Source: Spiroplasma sp.
GTDB lineage: Bacteria > Bacillota_I > Bacilli_A > Mycoplasmatales > VBWQ01
Direction: 5' to 3'
Length of the DNA stretch: 64,000 nt
Assembly: GCA_031119525.1 (NCBI GenBank)
Contig: JAVHXO010000004.1
Coordinates: forward strand, 1-64,000
The notes under the pieces were generated by a model that did not search any database, was not told the origin of the DNA, and saw only the letters and a list, made by a program, of their open reading frames with translations. The position numbers and the translations under genes are program-made. This document shows, piece after piece, positions 9,861-20,544 of this stretch (the first letter of the stretch is position 1; every line of letters begins with the position of its first letter).

Positions 9861-9992
9861 TTAATGATCATTATTTTTACTTTTACTTTTTGATTTTTTA
9901 TGATTCTTTAAATCCATAATAATAAAGAAAATAAAACCACCAATTAAAATTCCTAATAAAACTACTAAATAAATAATTGCAGCAACTGACAT
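9861..9992 (-). CDS. Small one-helix protein, probable transporter subunit (MetS-like)
   Basis: 43 residues: MSVAAIIYLVVLLGILIGG, a further hydrophobic stretch FIFFIIM, then a basic tail rich in Lys, Ser and Asn. It starts 9 bases after the stop of the neurotransmitter:sodium symporter-family gene. In other bacteria, NSS transporters such as MetP have a tiny membrane subunit, MetS, encoded directly downstream, and this gene matches in size, topology and position. No sequence motif confirms it, so the MetS link is inference from context. The intact frame, the start position and the hydrophobic pattern argue that it is a real gene. Confidence 0.65.
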   Translation of the reverse strand: MSVAAIIYLVVLLGILIGGFIFFIIMDLKNHKKSKSKSKNNDH

Positions 9993-10001
9993 AATTTTAT
10001 T

Positions 10002-11531
10002 TTACCCTACTTTCTTCTTTTTATGGAATCAAAGGCGAATCTCTTTTTGATAAGTAAAAATTAAAGCTAAGATTACTGGGATTGCAATCCCGACAATTAA
10101 AGCAACTAGCGCATTAGTGAAAGCATTTTTTTGAATCCCTAAACCAACATCATAAATTCCAGCACCAATATTAATTAAGATAATAATTGGCGCCAACGCT
10201 AAAATAAAGACTGTATAAACTTTTGTTCATTTAATTCAAGAATATTGATCATTATATTTTTTTAATGATGGGAATAGTTTTCAACCTCAAGGACCAAGGC
10301 CAATCAATAAAATTAAACCAAAAATTAATAATCATATTTGAGCAATTCAAGTACCAACAGCATTAATTAAAGCTGGTGAATTATCAAAAGTAAATAAAAT
10401 TGAAATAATCATAGCAAAGAATGCTGAAAATAGTAAAGCAGCAATTCTTGGCATCTTAACATCATATTCCAAAGCATTAACCATCGATTCTACTTGACCA
10501 ATTAATGATGAAATACCAGCAAATGCTAACGTTAAAAAGAAAATAACAGCAACAACATTACCAAAACCATATAATGATTGATTAATAATTGCAAATAATT
10601 GGGGAAAAACTTGGAAGATCAATGCTGGCCCACCACTTCCAAATACTTCATCAAATGATTTGTTTGGAGTTTGAGCAGCAATATTACCAATCGCACTAAA
10701 AACAATCATCGCGGTAAAAAAACCAACTAAACTAGTTCCTAACCCAACAACAAAAGCATGATTAGTATTATCTTGATTCTTTGGAGCATGAGCTGAATAA
10801 ATATAAATTGTCCCAGTACCAGTTGATAACATAAAGAATGCTTGACCAAACGCATCCTTCCATAAAGTTGGACTCAATAATTCTTTACCATTAAATTCCA
10901 GCATAACATTTAAACCATTACCAGCGCCTGTCAAAGTACTAGTATAAATTACTAAGAAAATAATCATTACAAATAACGATGGAATAAAGACCTGATTAAC
11001 TTTATTAATCCCTTTATCAACACCACCAATTAAAATAATAATTAAAATAACTCAAACAACTAAAGTTGCCACCAAAACTTTTCAGTTTAAATTACCTAAA
11101 GCACCAAAACTGGTTGGATCATCATTAGTAATATTCAAAATATTATCATAAAAAAAGTTGGGTTGATTTAAACTTGATGTAAACCCAATAATAATATTAA
11201 TTAACGTTCAACCAATTAAAACACTATAATAACTACTCAAAATTAAAACAATACTTGATTGTAATCAACCAAAAATTGCCCCTTTTTTACCTGCATTCTC
11301 AGTAAAAAATTCAATATGATTTTGCCGTGATTTATTACCAATTGTCATCTCCAAAAATAATACTGGAATCGCACAAATTACCATACAAATAATAAATGGA
11401 ATAAAAAAAGCCCCACGATGTAAATACATCTGAGTTGGAAACCCTCAAATTCCGCCAAGGCCAACCGTTGATCCAATTACTGATAAAAGAAAACCAAATT
11501 TCCCAATTGTCTTCCTCTTTTTAACTGCCAT
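10002..11531 (-). CDS. Sodium-dependent transporter, neurotransmitter:sodium symporter (NSS/SNF) family
   Basis: 509 residues with about 11-12 membrane helices, the usual size for bacterial NSS proteins. The family signature in the first helix is visible as GFLLSVIGSTVGLGGIWGFP, including the unwound glycine-rich stretch that binds Na+ and substrate. TAFAGISSLIGQVE-like sequence near residue 375 matches helix 8. It imports an amino acid or similar solute using the Na+ gradient; the substrate cannot be read from sequence. Several Trp residues are TGA-coded. The small membrane gene at 9861 is probably its partner. Confidence 0.9.
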
Positions 11532-11602
11532 AAAATTTGTCTCCTAATCATCTATTTTTTAATAATACTATACTTTAATCAATTTTGTCTAATAAAAATA
11601 CT

Positions 11603-11642
11603 TTAATAAAAAAACATACTATATAAAGAATAGTATGTTTGA
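11603..11642 (-). terminator. Terminator of the tRNA cluster
   Basis: Perfect 11-bp stem AAACATACTAT/ATAGTATGTTT with TTTTTTTATT following on the minus strand, just past tRNA-Leu(CAA). Confidence 0.8.
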
Positions 11643-11662
11643 TAAAAAACTAATATTTTAAA

Positions 11663-11744
11663 TGGTACCCAGAGTGGGACTTGAACCCACACGATTTCTC
11701 GGCAGATTTTGAATCTGCTGCGTCTACCATTCCGCCATCTGGGT
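11663..11744 (-). tRNA. tRNA-Leu (CAA)
   Basis: Class II tRNA with a variable arm. Acceptor ACCCAGA/TCTGGGT, anticodon loop TTCAAAA in a GCAGA/TCTGC stem giving CAA, encoded CCA. Last gene of the cluster in transcription order. Confidence 0.95.
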
Positions 11745-11807
11745 ATTAATATTTAGAAAAAAAAGAAAGAGTTAAATCTTTCTTAATTATTAAATTAACA
11801 TAAAATA

Positions 11808-11896
11808 TGGTGCCCAGAGCGAGACTCGAACTCGCACGACCGTTAAAGGCCACCGAATCTTAAGCCCGACGTGTCTACCGATTCCACCACCTGGGC
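11808..11896 (-). tRNA. tRNA-Leu (TAA)
   Basis: Class II tRNA. Acceptor GCCCAGG, with an anticodon loop CTTAAGA giving TAA. The variable arm GGTGGCCTTTAACGGTCGT is long, and CCA is encoded. Confidence 0.95.
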
Positions 11897-11922
11897 AGGT
11901 AAATATTTTATATTAATGGTAA

Positions 11923-11997
11923 TGGTGCCCCCGGCAAGGCTCGAACTTGCGACCCCCCGATTAAAAGTCGGATGCTCTGCCACTGAGCTACGAAGGC
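11923..11997 (-). tRNA. tRNA-Lys (TTT)
   Basis: Acceptor GCCTTCG pairs with CGGGGGC using two G-T pairs. The anticodon stem/loop CCGA-CTTTTAA-TCGG gives TTT. CCA encoded. Confidence 0.95.
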
Positions 11998-12011
11998 AAA
12001 AAATAACCATA

Positions 12012-12089
12012 TGGCTGGGATGGATGGATTCGAACCATCGCATGCAGATATCAAAAACCTGTGCCTTAACCAAACTTGGCGACATCCCA
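12012..12089 (-). tRNA. tRNA-Gln (TTG)
   Basis: Acceptor TGGGATG/CATCCCA, a weak first pair typical of tRNA-Gln. Anticodon stem/loop CAGGT-TTTTGAT-ATCTG gives TTG. CCA encoded. Confidence 0.93.
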
Positions 12090-12097
12090 ATAACTAC

Positions 12098-12182
12098 TGG
12101 TGGAAGGGGAGGGATTCGAACCCCCGAACTCATTGAGATCTAATCTACAGGCAGACGCGTTTAACCACTTCGCTACCCTTCC
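12098..12182 (-). tRNA. tRNA-Tyr (GTA)
   Basis: Class II tRNA with variable arm TCTCAATGAGTTC and a D arm, GCGAAGTGGTTAAACGC, typical of bacterial tRNA-Tyr. The loop CTGTAGA gives GTA. The anticodon stem TCTGC/TTAGA has one C-T mismatch at the base next to the loop. CCA encoded. Confidence 0.88.
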
Positions 12183-12223
12183 ATGAAAATATGAAAATAT
12201 AATGAATGTAATAAATACATTAA

Positions 12224-12299
12224 TGGTGCTAGCGACAGGAATCGAACCTGCAACCCCTTGATTACAAATCAAGTGCTCTACCTGTTGAGCTACGCCAGC
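12224..12299 (-). tRNA. tRNA-Thr (TGT)
   Basis: Acceptor GCTGGCG/CGCTAGC, anticodon stem/loop CTTGA-TTTGTAA-TCAAG giving TGT, CCA encoded. Confidence 0.95.
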
Positions 12300-12312
12300 A
12301 ATTAAAATTAAA

Positions 12313-12386
12313 TGGTGGAGCATAGCGGAATCGAACCACTGTGACTTGGTTGTAAGCCAAGTATTTTACCATTAAATCAATGCTCC
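12313..12386 (-). tRNA. tRNA-Val (TAC)
   Basis: Acceptor GGAGCAT/ATGCTCC, anticodon stem/loop CTTGG-CTTACAA-CCAAG giving TAC, CCA encoded. First gene of the cluster in transcription order (Val-Thr-Tyr-Gln-Lys-Leu-Leu). Confidence 0.95.
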
Positions 12387-12570
12387 ATATAATATATATA
12401 TCATAGATAATTCTAAAAATCTAAAAATGTTTTTTACTTTCACAGTTTAAAAACCTTAATTATTATAATAGATAATTGCGTTATTTACAATTATTTTTTA
12501 ATGAATTTTAAAAAAAATGAAACTTCCTTAAAAAGTAAATGACAATATCTTATAATGATATAATTAATAT

Positions 12571-12894
12571 ATGACAAAACAAGTACCATTAAAAAATAAA
12601 TGACAAAAATTACCAATTGGTGAAAAAACGATTATTATTTTGTTTTTAATAGCTTTATTTTGTTTAATCGCAGGGATTATCATTTTATTAACAGTAAAAG
12701 TTAATCATGGTCTTTTTAATGGCTTTAATATGGTAAGGAATGTTGGAGTAATTCCAAGCTTAAAATATTATGAACCAAATAATCTTGTTAATTTAATTTT
12801 TCTAAAAATTGGAATTATTATGACAATTTTCCTAATGCCAATTTGTGCTGGTATTAGCATATCGTGATTTGCAATTAATCGTTTATTTTTTTAA
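12571..12894 (+). CDS. Putative membrane protein, two TM helices, 107 aa
   Basis: A short basic head (MTKQVPLKNKWQKLPIGEK) is followed by a helix at about 21-43, a loop of about 35 residues, and a helix at about 78-102. Two Trp codons are TGA. No ribosome site precedes the ATG. Instead TATAATGATATAATT lies only 7-20 bases upstream, so the mRNA may be leaderless or very short-leadered. The nicotinamidase-like gene follows after 18 bases and is likely co-transcribed. Function unknown. Confidence 0.65.
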
Positions 12895-12912
12895 TCATTG
12901 AAGGATTTTATT

Positions 12913-13545
12913 ATGGCAGTTAAAATTGAACAATTTTATCAATCAATTACCGAAACTTTAAAAGAAAAACAAACTACTTTAGATTTGAAAACTTTATTAG
13001 GAAAAACAGTTATTTTTGTGATTGATATGGTTAACGGTTTTTGTAATCAAGGCAATCTTGCATCACCAATGATTAAAGCATTAATTCCAAAAATTGAAAG
13101 TTTAATTAAAAAAGCAAATAATACCAAAATTAAAGTTATCGCATTAAATGATCATCATCAAGCAAATAATCCCGAATTTAACAGTTACCCATCTCATTGT
13201 TTAGAAAATTCAATTGAATCAGAATTAGTACCAGAATTAAAACTTGCTAAAATTAAAGTTATTAAAAAAAATAGTACTAATGGTTTTTTTGTTGTTAAAC
13301 AAAAAAAGTTACTACACTACCAAAATATTATTATTATTGGTTGCTGCACTGATATTTGTATTTTACAATTTGCTTTAAATTGTAAAACTTGGGCTAACCA
13401 AAATAATAAAGATTGCAACATTATTGTGCCAATGTTTCTAACAACAACCTTTGATAATCTTAACCACCCCAATAAAATTATCAATGATCTAGCATGATAT
13501 ACAATGTTAAAAAATGGTATTAACATTGTTGCAGATATTAAATAA
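12913..13545 (+). CDS. Cysteine hydrolase, nicotinamidase/isochorismatase family
   Basis: 210 residues. The three catalytic elements of the family are present: Asp in FVIDMVNGFCNQG (about residue 39), Lys in KVIKKNST (about residue 117), and the nucleophile Cys in GCCTDICILQFA (about residue 145). The metal and substrate region NDHHQANNPEFNSYPSHC is typical of nicotinamidase, which turns nicotinamide into nicotinate for NAD salvage. Nicotinamidase is therefore more likely than other isochorismatase-fold enzymes, but the substrate is inferred. The start at 12913 has GAAGGA 7 bases upstream, better than a TTG at 12898. Confidence 0.82.
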
Positions 13546-13561
13546 TTGTGAATAATAATTA

Positions 13562-13592
13562 AAAAAGTTCTTATTAGAAAAATAAGAACTCG
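13562..13592 (-). terminator. Terminator between convergent genes
   Basis: AGTTCTTATT/AATAAGAACT hairpin. The T-tract (TTTTTTAATT) is on the minus strand, so it serves mainly the gene ending at 13618. Confidence 0.7.
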
Positions 13593-13617
13593 CATAAAAT
13601 AAATATTTTTAATCTTT

Positions 13618-13860
13618 TCATAAATATAATTTGATATTACAACGTTTGCCACAACCACAAACTTCTGGATAAACACCTTCTGAAGCTATGGCAATATTTG
13701 CTTGAAAATAATCTGAATAACCTTTTGTTAATGATGCTTTAACTATTGGTCCTTTATGTGCTGATAGAAGTAAAGTTTTACCCTTATTTAATAACTCAGT
13801 AATTTCATCTTTTGATGTATCTTCAGTAATTACAATAACATCATCTAAATTTTTCGCCAC
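13618..13860 (-). CDS. Hypothetical protein with CGCGxxC motif, 80 aa
   Basis: A small cytoplasmic protein. Residues 1-65 look like a compact alpha/beta domain (DDVIVITEDTSKDEITELL, then GPIVKASLTKGYSDYFQANI). The end carries VCGCGKRC, a three-cysteine cluster suited to Zn or Fe-S binding. The start is a GTG with AAGGAG 8 bases upstream. It lies just upstream of its own terminator and 114 bases from pgi on the same strand. I do not know the family. Confidence 0.65.
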   Translation of the reverse strand: MAKNLDDVIVITEDTSKDEITELLNKGKTLLLSAHKGPIVKASLTKGYSDYFQANIAIASEGVYPEVCGCGKRCNIKLYL

Positions 13861-13974
13861 GTTATTTTCTCCTTATTTTTTTATAATTTTGATTTTTTTA
13901 TCTTAACTTTTTATCAATAAAAATCAATCAACAATAAGTGGTAATTTTAATAGTAAAAAACAACTTTTAAATCG

Positions 13975-15285
13975 TTATTTTTTACCTAATAGTTGAAACA
14001 TATTTTTTTTGTAAACTTCAACTCCGGGTTGATTAAAAGGATTTACTTGTAATAAACTAGCACTCATAGCACAAGCACGCATGAAGAAATAAGAAGCAAA
14101 ACCAAACATCTCACTATCCATTTTTTCTCACTCAAGAACAATATTAGGAATATTACCTGTTTGATACCCACTATGGGCAGCAATTGTTGCTTGGCAAGCT
14201 TTATTATTAATATCATTTAATGAATATTTGGTTAGATAGTTTAATTGATCATCATCATTTTCTGAACTAGGAATACTAACATCAAGATTTGGTTCTTTAA
14301 TTGTAATAACTGTTTCAAAGAAAATTTTTGATCCTTCTTGAATAAATTGACCCAGAGAATGTAAATCAGTTGTGAAAAGCACACTTGCAGGAAATAATCC
14401 TTTATTTTCTTTACCCTCTGATTCACCAAATAATTGTTTTCATCATTCAGCAAACATTTGCAATTGTAATTCATAAGTTACTAAAATTTCAATACTTTTA
14501 TTTTTTTCTTGGTATAAATGATAACGACTAACAGCATATTTATATGCAGGGTTAGCTAAAATTTTATCAGTTTTACATTCTTGATAAGCTTTTTGGGCGC
14601 CAATCATTACCCTTTCAACATCGATTCCCGCAACTAACATCGGAAAAATTCCAACTGGTGTTAAAACCGAATAACGACCACCAATATCATTAGGAACAAC
14701 AAAAGTTTGGTAACCTTCTTCTTTTGCTAAATTATGTAAAACTCCGGTTTCTTTATCAGTTGTTACAACAATCCGATTTTTAACAACCTCACTTGATTTC
14801 TTTTGTTCATTAACCATCAAGTCACGAAATAAACGAAAAGCAATTGCTGGTTCAGTCGTTGTGCCAGATTTTGAAATAACATTAATAGCAAATTCTTTAT
14901 CAGCTAAATAATCTAATAATTGGGCATTATAAGTTGAACTTAAAGTATTACCACAATAAATAACTTTAACTGGAGCTTTTTTATTATAAAAACCTTGAAT
15001 CATTTCAACTGCTGCTCTTGCACCTAAATATGAACCACCAATACCAATTACTAATAAAATGTCAACTTCTTCTTGTAATTTTAAGGCTAAAGTATTCATT
15101 TTTTGTCAAGCAGCTTGATAAGTTAAATCTTGCTGATAACGTAATGGCATATCAATTCAACCGCAAAACTCATCTTCATTTAAAATGTTAGTATCTAATT
15201 TTTGGTGAATTATTGATACTTGATCTTGATATTTTAATAGTTCTTCAATTTTAATTTGAGCATTTTTTAAATCAACATTTATCAT
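13975..15285 (-). CDS. pgi: Glucose-6-phosphate isomerase
   Basis: Converts glucose-6-phosphate and fructose-6-phosphate in glycolysis. 436 residues, the Firmicute/Mollicute short form. Family signatures are [13 protein letters not shown] (about residues 73-85), [10 protein letters not shown] (phosphate binding), [11 protein letters not shown], and the catalytic-region [11 protein letters not shown] and [13 protein letters not shown]. Three Trp codons are TGA (AEWWKQLFGE and an N-terminal one). The start at 15285 follows TAGGGGG. It is probably transcribed alone, with hairpins up- and downstream. Confidence 0.96.
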
Positions 15286-15313
15286 TTTTTCCCCCTATTA
15301 ATTACCTGAACAA

Positions 15314-15343
15314 GAAACAGCAACCGATTAAAGTTGCTGTTTA
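15314..15343 (-). terminator. Possible terminator before pgi
   Basis: AAACAGCAAC/GTTGCTGTTT hairpin between the S1-domain gene and pgi. The T-tract is short, so it could instead be a leader structure. Confidence 0.5.
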
Positions 15344-15404
15344 CCTATTAAAGAATTTAACTTTTTCAATATTTTTATTAAATAATTCGATAATTTATAT
15401 TAAG

Positions 15405-15737
15405 TTATGCTCTTTTTGATTCTAAGTTAAATGCTAAAGTACTTAAACTCAACTTTTTAGTTTCTTCATGAACTTCTTTAATTTTAGCAGTAAATGGCTG
15501 ACCAATAGTAAAATAATCAGAAACGTTACGCACAAACTTTGAAGTAATGCTGCTAATATGTAATAACCCTGTATAACCATTGCCACAGTCACAAAAAACG
15601 CCATATTCTTTAAAACCAGTTGGTGTTACTTGAATTTCTTGATCAACTACAAAAAGTGGCTTCTTTGATGTTTCATCAATTACTTGATTATCTGTTGTAC
15701 TATTATGTTCAACAGATTTATCATTTTTTATAATCAT
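15405..15737 (-). CDS. S1-domain RNA-binding protein
   Basis: 110 residues. Residues 30-105 form one S1 OB-fold domain: EIQVTPTGFKEYGVFCDCG, then GYTGLLHISSI, then KIKEVHEETKKLSLS. The domain binds RNA. The size and single domain resemble Firmicute general stress protein 13 (YugI/CvfD), which associates with ribosomes. The first 30 residues are polar and probably disordered. AGAGGAAAG precedes the ATG. Confidence 0.85.
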   Translation of the reverse strand: MIIKNDKSVEHNSTTDNQVIDETSKKPLFVVDQEIQVTPTGFKEYGVFCDCGNGYTGLLHISSITSKFVRNVSDYFTIGQPFTAKIKEVHEETKKLSLSTLAFNLESKRA

Positions 15738-15905
15738 AATAATTACTTTCCTCTTTCTTTAATAAAAATTACTTTTATTAATATATTTTATTTATTATAC
15801 AAAAGTAATTATACCATTATATTAATTTTATCAATGCCTAATTTAAGAAATATTTATTATTTTTGATAATCTTTCAATAATTTGATTATTTAATTAATAA
15901 CATAA

Positions 15906-16463
15906 TTAATTAGTAATTAAAATATCAAAAGAAATATCTCAATTATCATTAAAATTCAGTTTTTCAGTGATTTTTTGCACTTTATAAGCTAAAACTAATT
16001 TTACAGCACTAAAATCAGAATTACCTAAAAAACGATCATAATAACCTTGACCATGACCAATCCGATTATAATTACTATTATAAGCAACTAAAGGAAGAAT
16101 AATAAGATCAATTTTTGTAAGATCAGCAATCTGACTATCAATTTTTGGCTGATAAATCTTTCATTGATTATCAACAATTAAATCAGAAAGACTATTAATA
16201 TAAAAGAATTCCAGATTATTATCTTTCATTCGTGGTAAAACAACCTTTTTCTGTGCGTTTAATAAAGCAGTAATAATTTTAGTTGTATTAACTTCATAAG
16301 GTAATGAATAATATAAAGCAAAAATTTGATTATTAGCAAAATATTTACTATTAATAAATGTTTGATAAATTGCTTCATCTCATTGTTTTTTTTGACCAGG
16401 AGTAATATTTTTTAAAATTTGCAAATATTTCTTTCGCAATTGTTGCTTAATATCTTGACTCAT
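15906..16463 (-). CDS. 5-formyltetrahydrofolate cyclo-ligase
   Basis: 185 residues. It converts 5-formyl-THF to 5,10-methenyl-THF with ATP, keeping the one-carbon pool usable. The family motif near the C-terminus is RIGHGQGYYDRFL, and the central DLIILPLVAYN and LPRMKDNNLEFFYI also match. The start overlaps the end of sufU by 17 bases, so it is the third gene of a sufS-sufU-cyclo-ligase operon. Several Trp codons are TGA. Confidence 0.9.
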
Positions 16464-16929
16464 TAGTTTTACCTTTATTATCTTTAATTCCCTTTGATTG
16501 CATTAAAAAAATTTCATTAATTGCTTCAGCAACAATTAAAGCACACTTAATACGGTTTGGTTGTTTTATAACATTTTTAAATGCTACTAAATCCTGCAAG
16601 GATTTTTCATGATATTTTTGACCCTGCAACATTGCTTGATAATGATGATTAATATTTTTTACTTGCTTGATTGTTTGATTAATAATTAAAGTGGCAAAAA
16701 TATCAATTGCAGCAGTTGAAATTGCACAACCAATCCCTTCAAATCGAGCATTAATAATTGTATCGTGATCAAAAGTTAATTCAAAATAAAAATCGTCAAC
16801 ACAAGAATTATGATCATGATGAAAAACTAAACTATTTTTTGTCTTCAACAATCCTTTATTAACTGGATTACTATAATGGTTAATAATTAATTGGCGATAA
16901 TATTGATTTTCTTTATTTGAAGAAGTCAT
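16447..16929 (-). CDS. sufU: Fe-S cluster assembly protein SufU (IscU-like)
   Basis: 160 residues. It takes sulfur from SufS and passes it to Fe-S cluster assembly. The three conserved cysteines are visible: SCVDDFY (about residue 43, followed by the usual Asp), GIGCAISTAA (about 68) and RIKCALI (about 129). It overlaps the sufS stop by 17 bases, so translation is coupled. With only SufS and SufU present, this looks like the reduced Mollicute version of the system. Confidence 0.92.
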   Translation of the reverse strand: MTSSNKENQYYRQLIINHYSNPVNKGLLKTKNSLVFHHDHNSCVDDFYFELTFDHDTIINARFEGIGCAISTAAIDIFATLIINQTIKQVKNINHHYQAMLQGQKYHEKSLQDLVAFKNVIKQPNRIKCALIVAEAINEIFLMQSKGIKDNKGKTNESRY

Positions 16930-18205
16930 TTAAAAAATCACCACCATCTTTAAAACCTTGTTGTAATGCTAAAACTAACTTATCAATATCTGTTTCATTA
17001 TTATAAACAAAAAAACTAACTCGTAAACTTGAGGCACATTTAATTACTGTTGATAATAATTTGGCACAAAAATTGCCACTCCTTAAACAAATATTTTTAT
17101 GTCCTAAATAGTTAGCAACATCTTCAGCAAAAACATTATTAACATTAAATAATAAAGTCCCTGTTGCTTGGTTTTCATTATAAATGATAATTTGATTAGG
17201 AAAATGTTTTTTAAATTCTCGAACAGCATACTGTTTTAATTGAATTTGATGTTGAGCAATATTAGTAACACCTATCTTTAATAAATATTCAATTGCTGCT
17301 TGCAAACCAAATACACCAGCAATGTTTGGACTACCGCCTTCAAAAACATCAGGAGGATTTAAGAAAGTAAAATTACCATCTTGATAAATTCGACCATTCA
17401 TCCCACCACCTAAAATTAATGGTTTTAATAATCGTAATCATTGTTTTTTGCCTCATCAGACAGCAATACCTGTTGGACCAAAAATCTTATGACCAGAAAA
17501 AGCTAAAAAATCAACTGCTCAATCTTGAACATTAGTTTTAATATGACTAATACTTTGAGCAGCATCAATTAAAACCAAAATTTTTTTAAATGGTCAAACA
17601 GCATCGGATAAATTTTTTAACGAATAGTGATTAATGACTTTCGTTAATTGTTTAACATCATTAACTGTACCTAAAGAATTATTAACATTAGCAAATGCAA
17701 CAATTCGAGTTTTATTAGTTAAAACTTTGGTTAAATTCTCAACAGTAATTAAACCATCAGAAGCTACTTCAATAAATTTTAAAACAATCTTCTTTTCTTG
17801 TGCTAAACGATAAAAAGGTAGTAATAGTGAACTATGTTCACAAGCTGTTAAAATTACTTCATCGCCAGGTTTTAAATAAAATCCTAGACTATAAGCAATT
17901 TGGTTCAAAGCAAATGTTGCTGAAGGGCAAAAAACTATTTCATCTGCCTGACAATTAAGTAATTGTGCAACAATTTTGCGAGTATCTTGATAAATTGTAT
18001 TTGTATCAAGGGCAACGGGAAAATCAATACTATGAGTATTAGTACTATATTTTTGATAATAATTACTGATGGCATTAATTACTACTTGTGGTTTTAAAGT
18101 TGTTGCAGCACTATCAAAAAAAACTAAATCACGATGATTTTTAAATCAGGGGAAATCATTTTTTAGATTTTTTAGTTTTGAAAAATTAGAATTTTTATTA
18201 GCCAT
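16913..18205 (-). CDS. sufS: Cysteine desulfurase SufS
   Basis: 430 residues; a PLP enzyme that takes sulfur from cysteine as a persulfide. Family marks are FFDSAATTLKPQ at the N-terminus, FCPSATFALN, DAAQS, the PLP lysine in FLAFSGHKIFGPTG, and the persulfide Cys in LRSGNFCAKLL. This is the group II (SufS) pattern. Trp in this region (GIAVWWGKKQW) is TGA-coded. It is the first gene of the operon; about 245 bases upstream a divergent lipoprotein operon begins, and the gap contains AT-rich promoter-like sequence only. Confidence 0.95.
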
Positions 18206-18451
18206 TATTACTCCATTTAAAATTACTTCAAGTTTATCTATATAAGATATATATACTATATATAATCAAATTATAAAGCATTCTAACTGATATATTTGAA
18301 AAAACTAATAAAACTGTGCTTTTTAATTTATTAAAAGTAATTAATTAAACAAGAAAATTTGGCTGAACAAGGTTTATTAATTAAAACTTTATGATAATAT
18401 AATTTAGTAAACTTATTTGTAAATATTTACTTTATGAACGGAAGTGAAAAA

Positions 18452-20524
18452 ATGCGCAGTATGCTGGGATTGCTTGCAGCTTTTACATTATCGACTTCTG
18501 CTGCAGCAACGGCCGTTGCTTGTGGTAGTACATCAAATCAAACAACACCAGATGTTTTTAAATGAAATGATGTTATTAATGGTGAAAATGGTAAAACAGC
18601 AAGTGATTTTTTTGAATATTTATTAAAAAATCCTGATTTAGGTATTGGCCAAACCTTATATAAAGATATTGTTGATTATATTAGTCTTTCAATTTTAAAA
18701 ACTAATGCAATTTTTGATAGTGACTACCAATTTGCTAAATTATCCGTTGAAAATCAAATTGCTAATATTGAAAATTCATTAAAAGCAAAATATGGCCGCA
18801 GTTGAGAAAAACATTGACAAGACTTTTTAAAAGATCCAGCACAAGGTGGCGATGGTAAAACTGGTAGTTACCAACGTTATTTTGATATTTTATTAAAAAG
18901 TAAAGCTAACACAATTGTTAGCCAATATTATGTTGGTGATAATTATCATAATTATCAATACTATAACAGTACTGAAATTAGTATTTGATTGAATGATATT
19001 TATAATTATCAAATTAGAAATAAGCACCAAAGTTTGGTAAATTATCGTTTGGATGGAGTTTATGGTAATAAGTTATGAATTGTTGCTAAAAGTGTGAAAG
19101 ACGATGATGTTGATGATACCACTGACCCTTTTCCAAACCTTCGTGCAACAATTGAAAAGGCGCCAAGTGCTAGCAGTATTTCATTAAATTATAAAGTAGC
19201 AAAAACTAAAGATGACACACCATTAGAAGATGGTGATAATTATTTAATTGATCCTTCAAATACAATTAAAGGATTACTAAGTAATCAACAAACAAAAATT
19301 GCCCAAGTATGAATGAAAAATCAGGGTCCAATTTGAACACGACAAATTGTTATCCCTTTTAATGATAATGATAAAAATAATGCCTTAAAAACTTCAATTA
19401 CCGCAGAAAAGTTTTCTGATCGTAAAACAACATTAGTAAATGTTATTAATACCATTAAAACTGATGGATTTGAAGCAGCATTAAAAAGTCAAGGTGATAT
19501 TAAAAATATTACTAGTTCAGCAGAAACTGGTGATTTAGGGTTAGTAACATTAAATAGTGATACTAATAATGTTAAAGCTTCATTTTTATATTATTTATAT
19601 CGTTATATAACAAGTAACCAAGGCGTTGGGCAAAATAATAATACAACGATTCCTTATCAATTATCAGAATATAAACCAGATGGTGGTTCTGATATTAACT
19701 TAACAGCATTAATTAATACAATAAATCGCACAAGAACGACTGATGGTTCACAACAAACAAGCGATTATCATGATTTAGTTTGAATGACTGATAAAGATTC
19801 AAAGAAAAAATATAGTGGTACCGATAATAATGGTAAATCTGATAATAAAGTCGCAATCTTCATTGATGCTGATGGTATTCACTTTATCCAAACTCCAGGC
19901 ATTACTTATACTTCAACAGTAAGTACTGAACCAATTCAAACAACAATTACTAACTATACGCAATTAATTTCAGACTCATCAAAAACAGCAACCTGGGATG
20001 ATGTTAAAAACCTAAGTGACCGACCAGGAGGATTAACCAATACTCCTTACCTTAATTTTTTACAAACTCAATATCTATTATGAAATACTAATAATGAAAC
20101 AACTTATTTTGATTTAAATAGTAGTTTAAAAAATTTTACTAGTGGTTCAAATGATATTGCTAGCAATGCTTGATGAGACTATATTTTATATTTCAATAAA
20201 AATATTGATAATATTCATTGAAATTTGCCTACTGTGTTAAATACTAATGTCTCAGCATCACAAGGAAAAATTGATACATTCATCTTGTTAATGAAAAACT
20301 GATTCACAACAACATTTGACACACGATGAAATACTCTCCAAGGTACTAACCTTGATACTTTAATAACAAATATTAATCAATTAAATACCACCTGAGATAA
20401 TGATCCAGATATGAAAGAAAATGGTCCACCAGCAAGATTAAATGCTGAGGATATTAAAATTTATTTAGACCAAGTTGCTGGACAAACTATTTGATGATAT
20501 GATCCAAATAGTATTCAAAATTAG
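18452..20524 (+). CDS. Lipoprotein, HinT-interacting complex P80-like
   Basis: 690 residues. The Spiroplasma-type lipoprotein leader MRSMLGLLAAFTLSTSAAATAVAC ends in a lipobox Cys. The mature part is large, polar, extracellular and Trp-rich, with many TGA codons. It is the first gene of a lipoprotein-lipoprotein-HIT cluster. In Mycoplasma hominis a cluster of P60, P80 and HinT encodes a membrane complex bound by HinT, so order and size support a P80-like role. I could not align it, so the name rests on context. GGAAGTG sets the start at 18452; an ATG six codons upstream is in frame. TATAAT at 18398 may be its -10. Confidence 0.65.
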
Positions 20525-20544
20525 AAAAGAAAGGATTAATTAAC

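Noticed and set aside
11843-12323. Open frames of 60-96 codons across the tRNA cluster on both strands.
   Set aside because: They are reading frames through tRNA genes. The structure and encoded CCA ends show that the RNA is the product.
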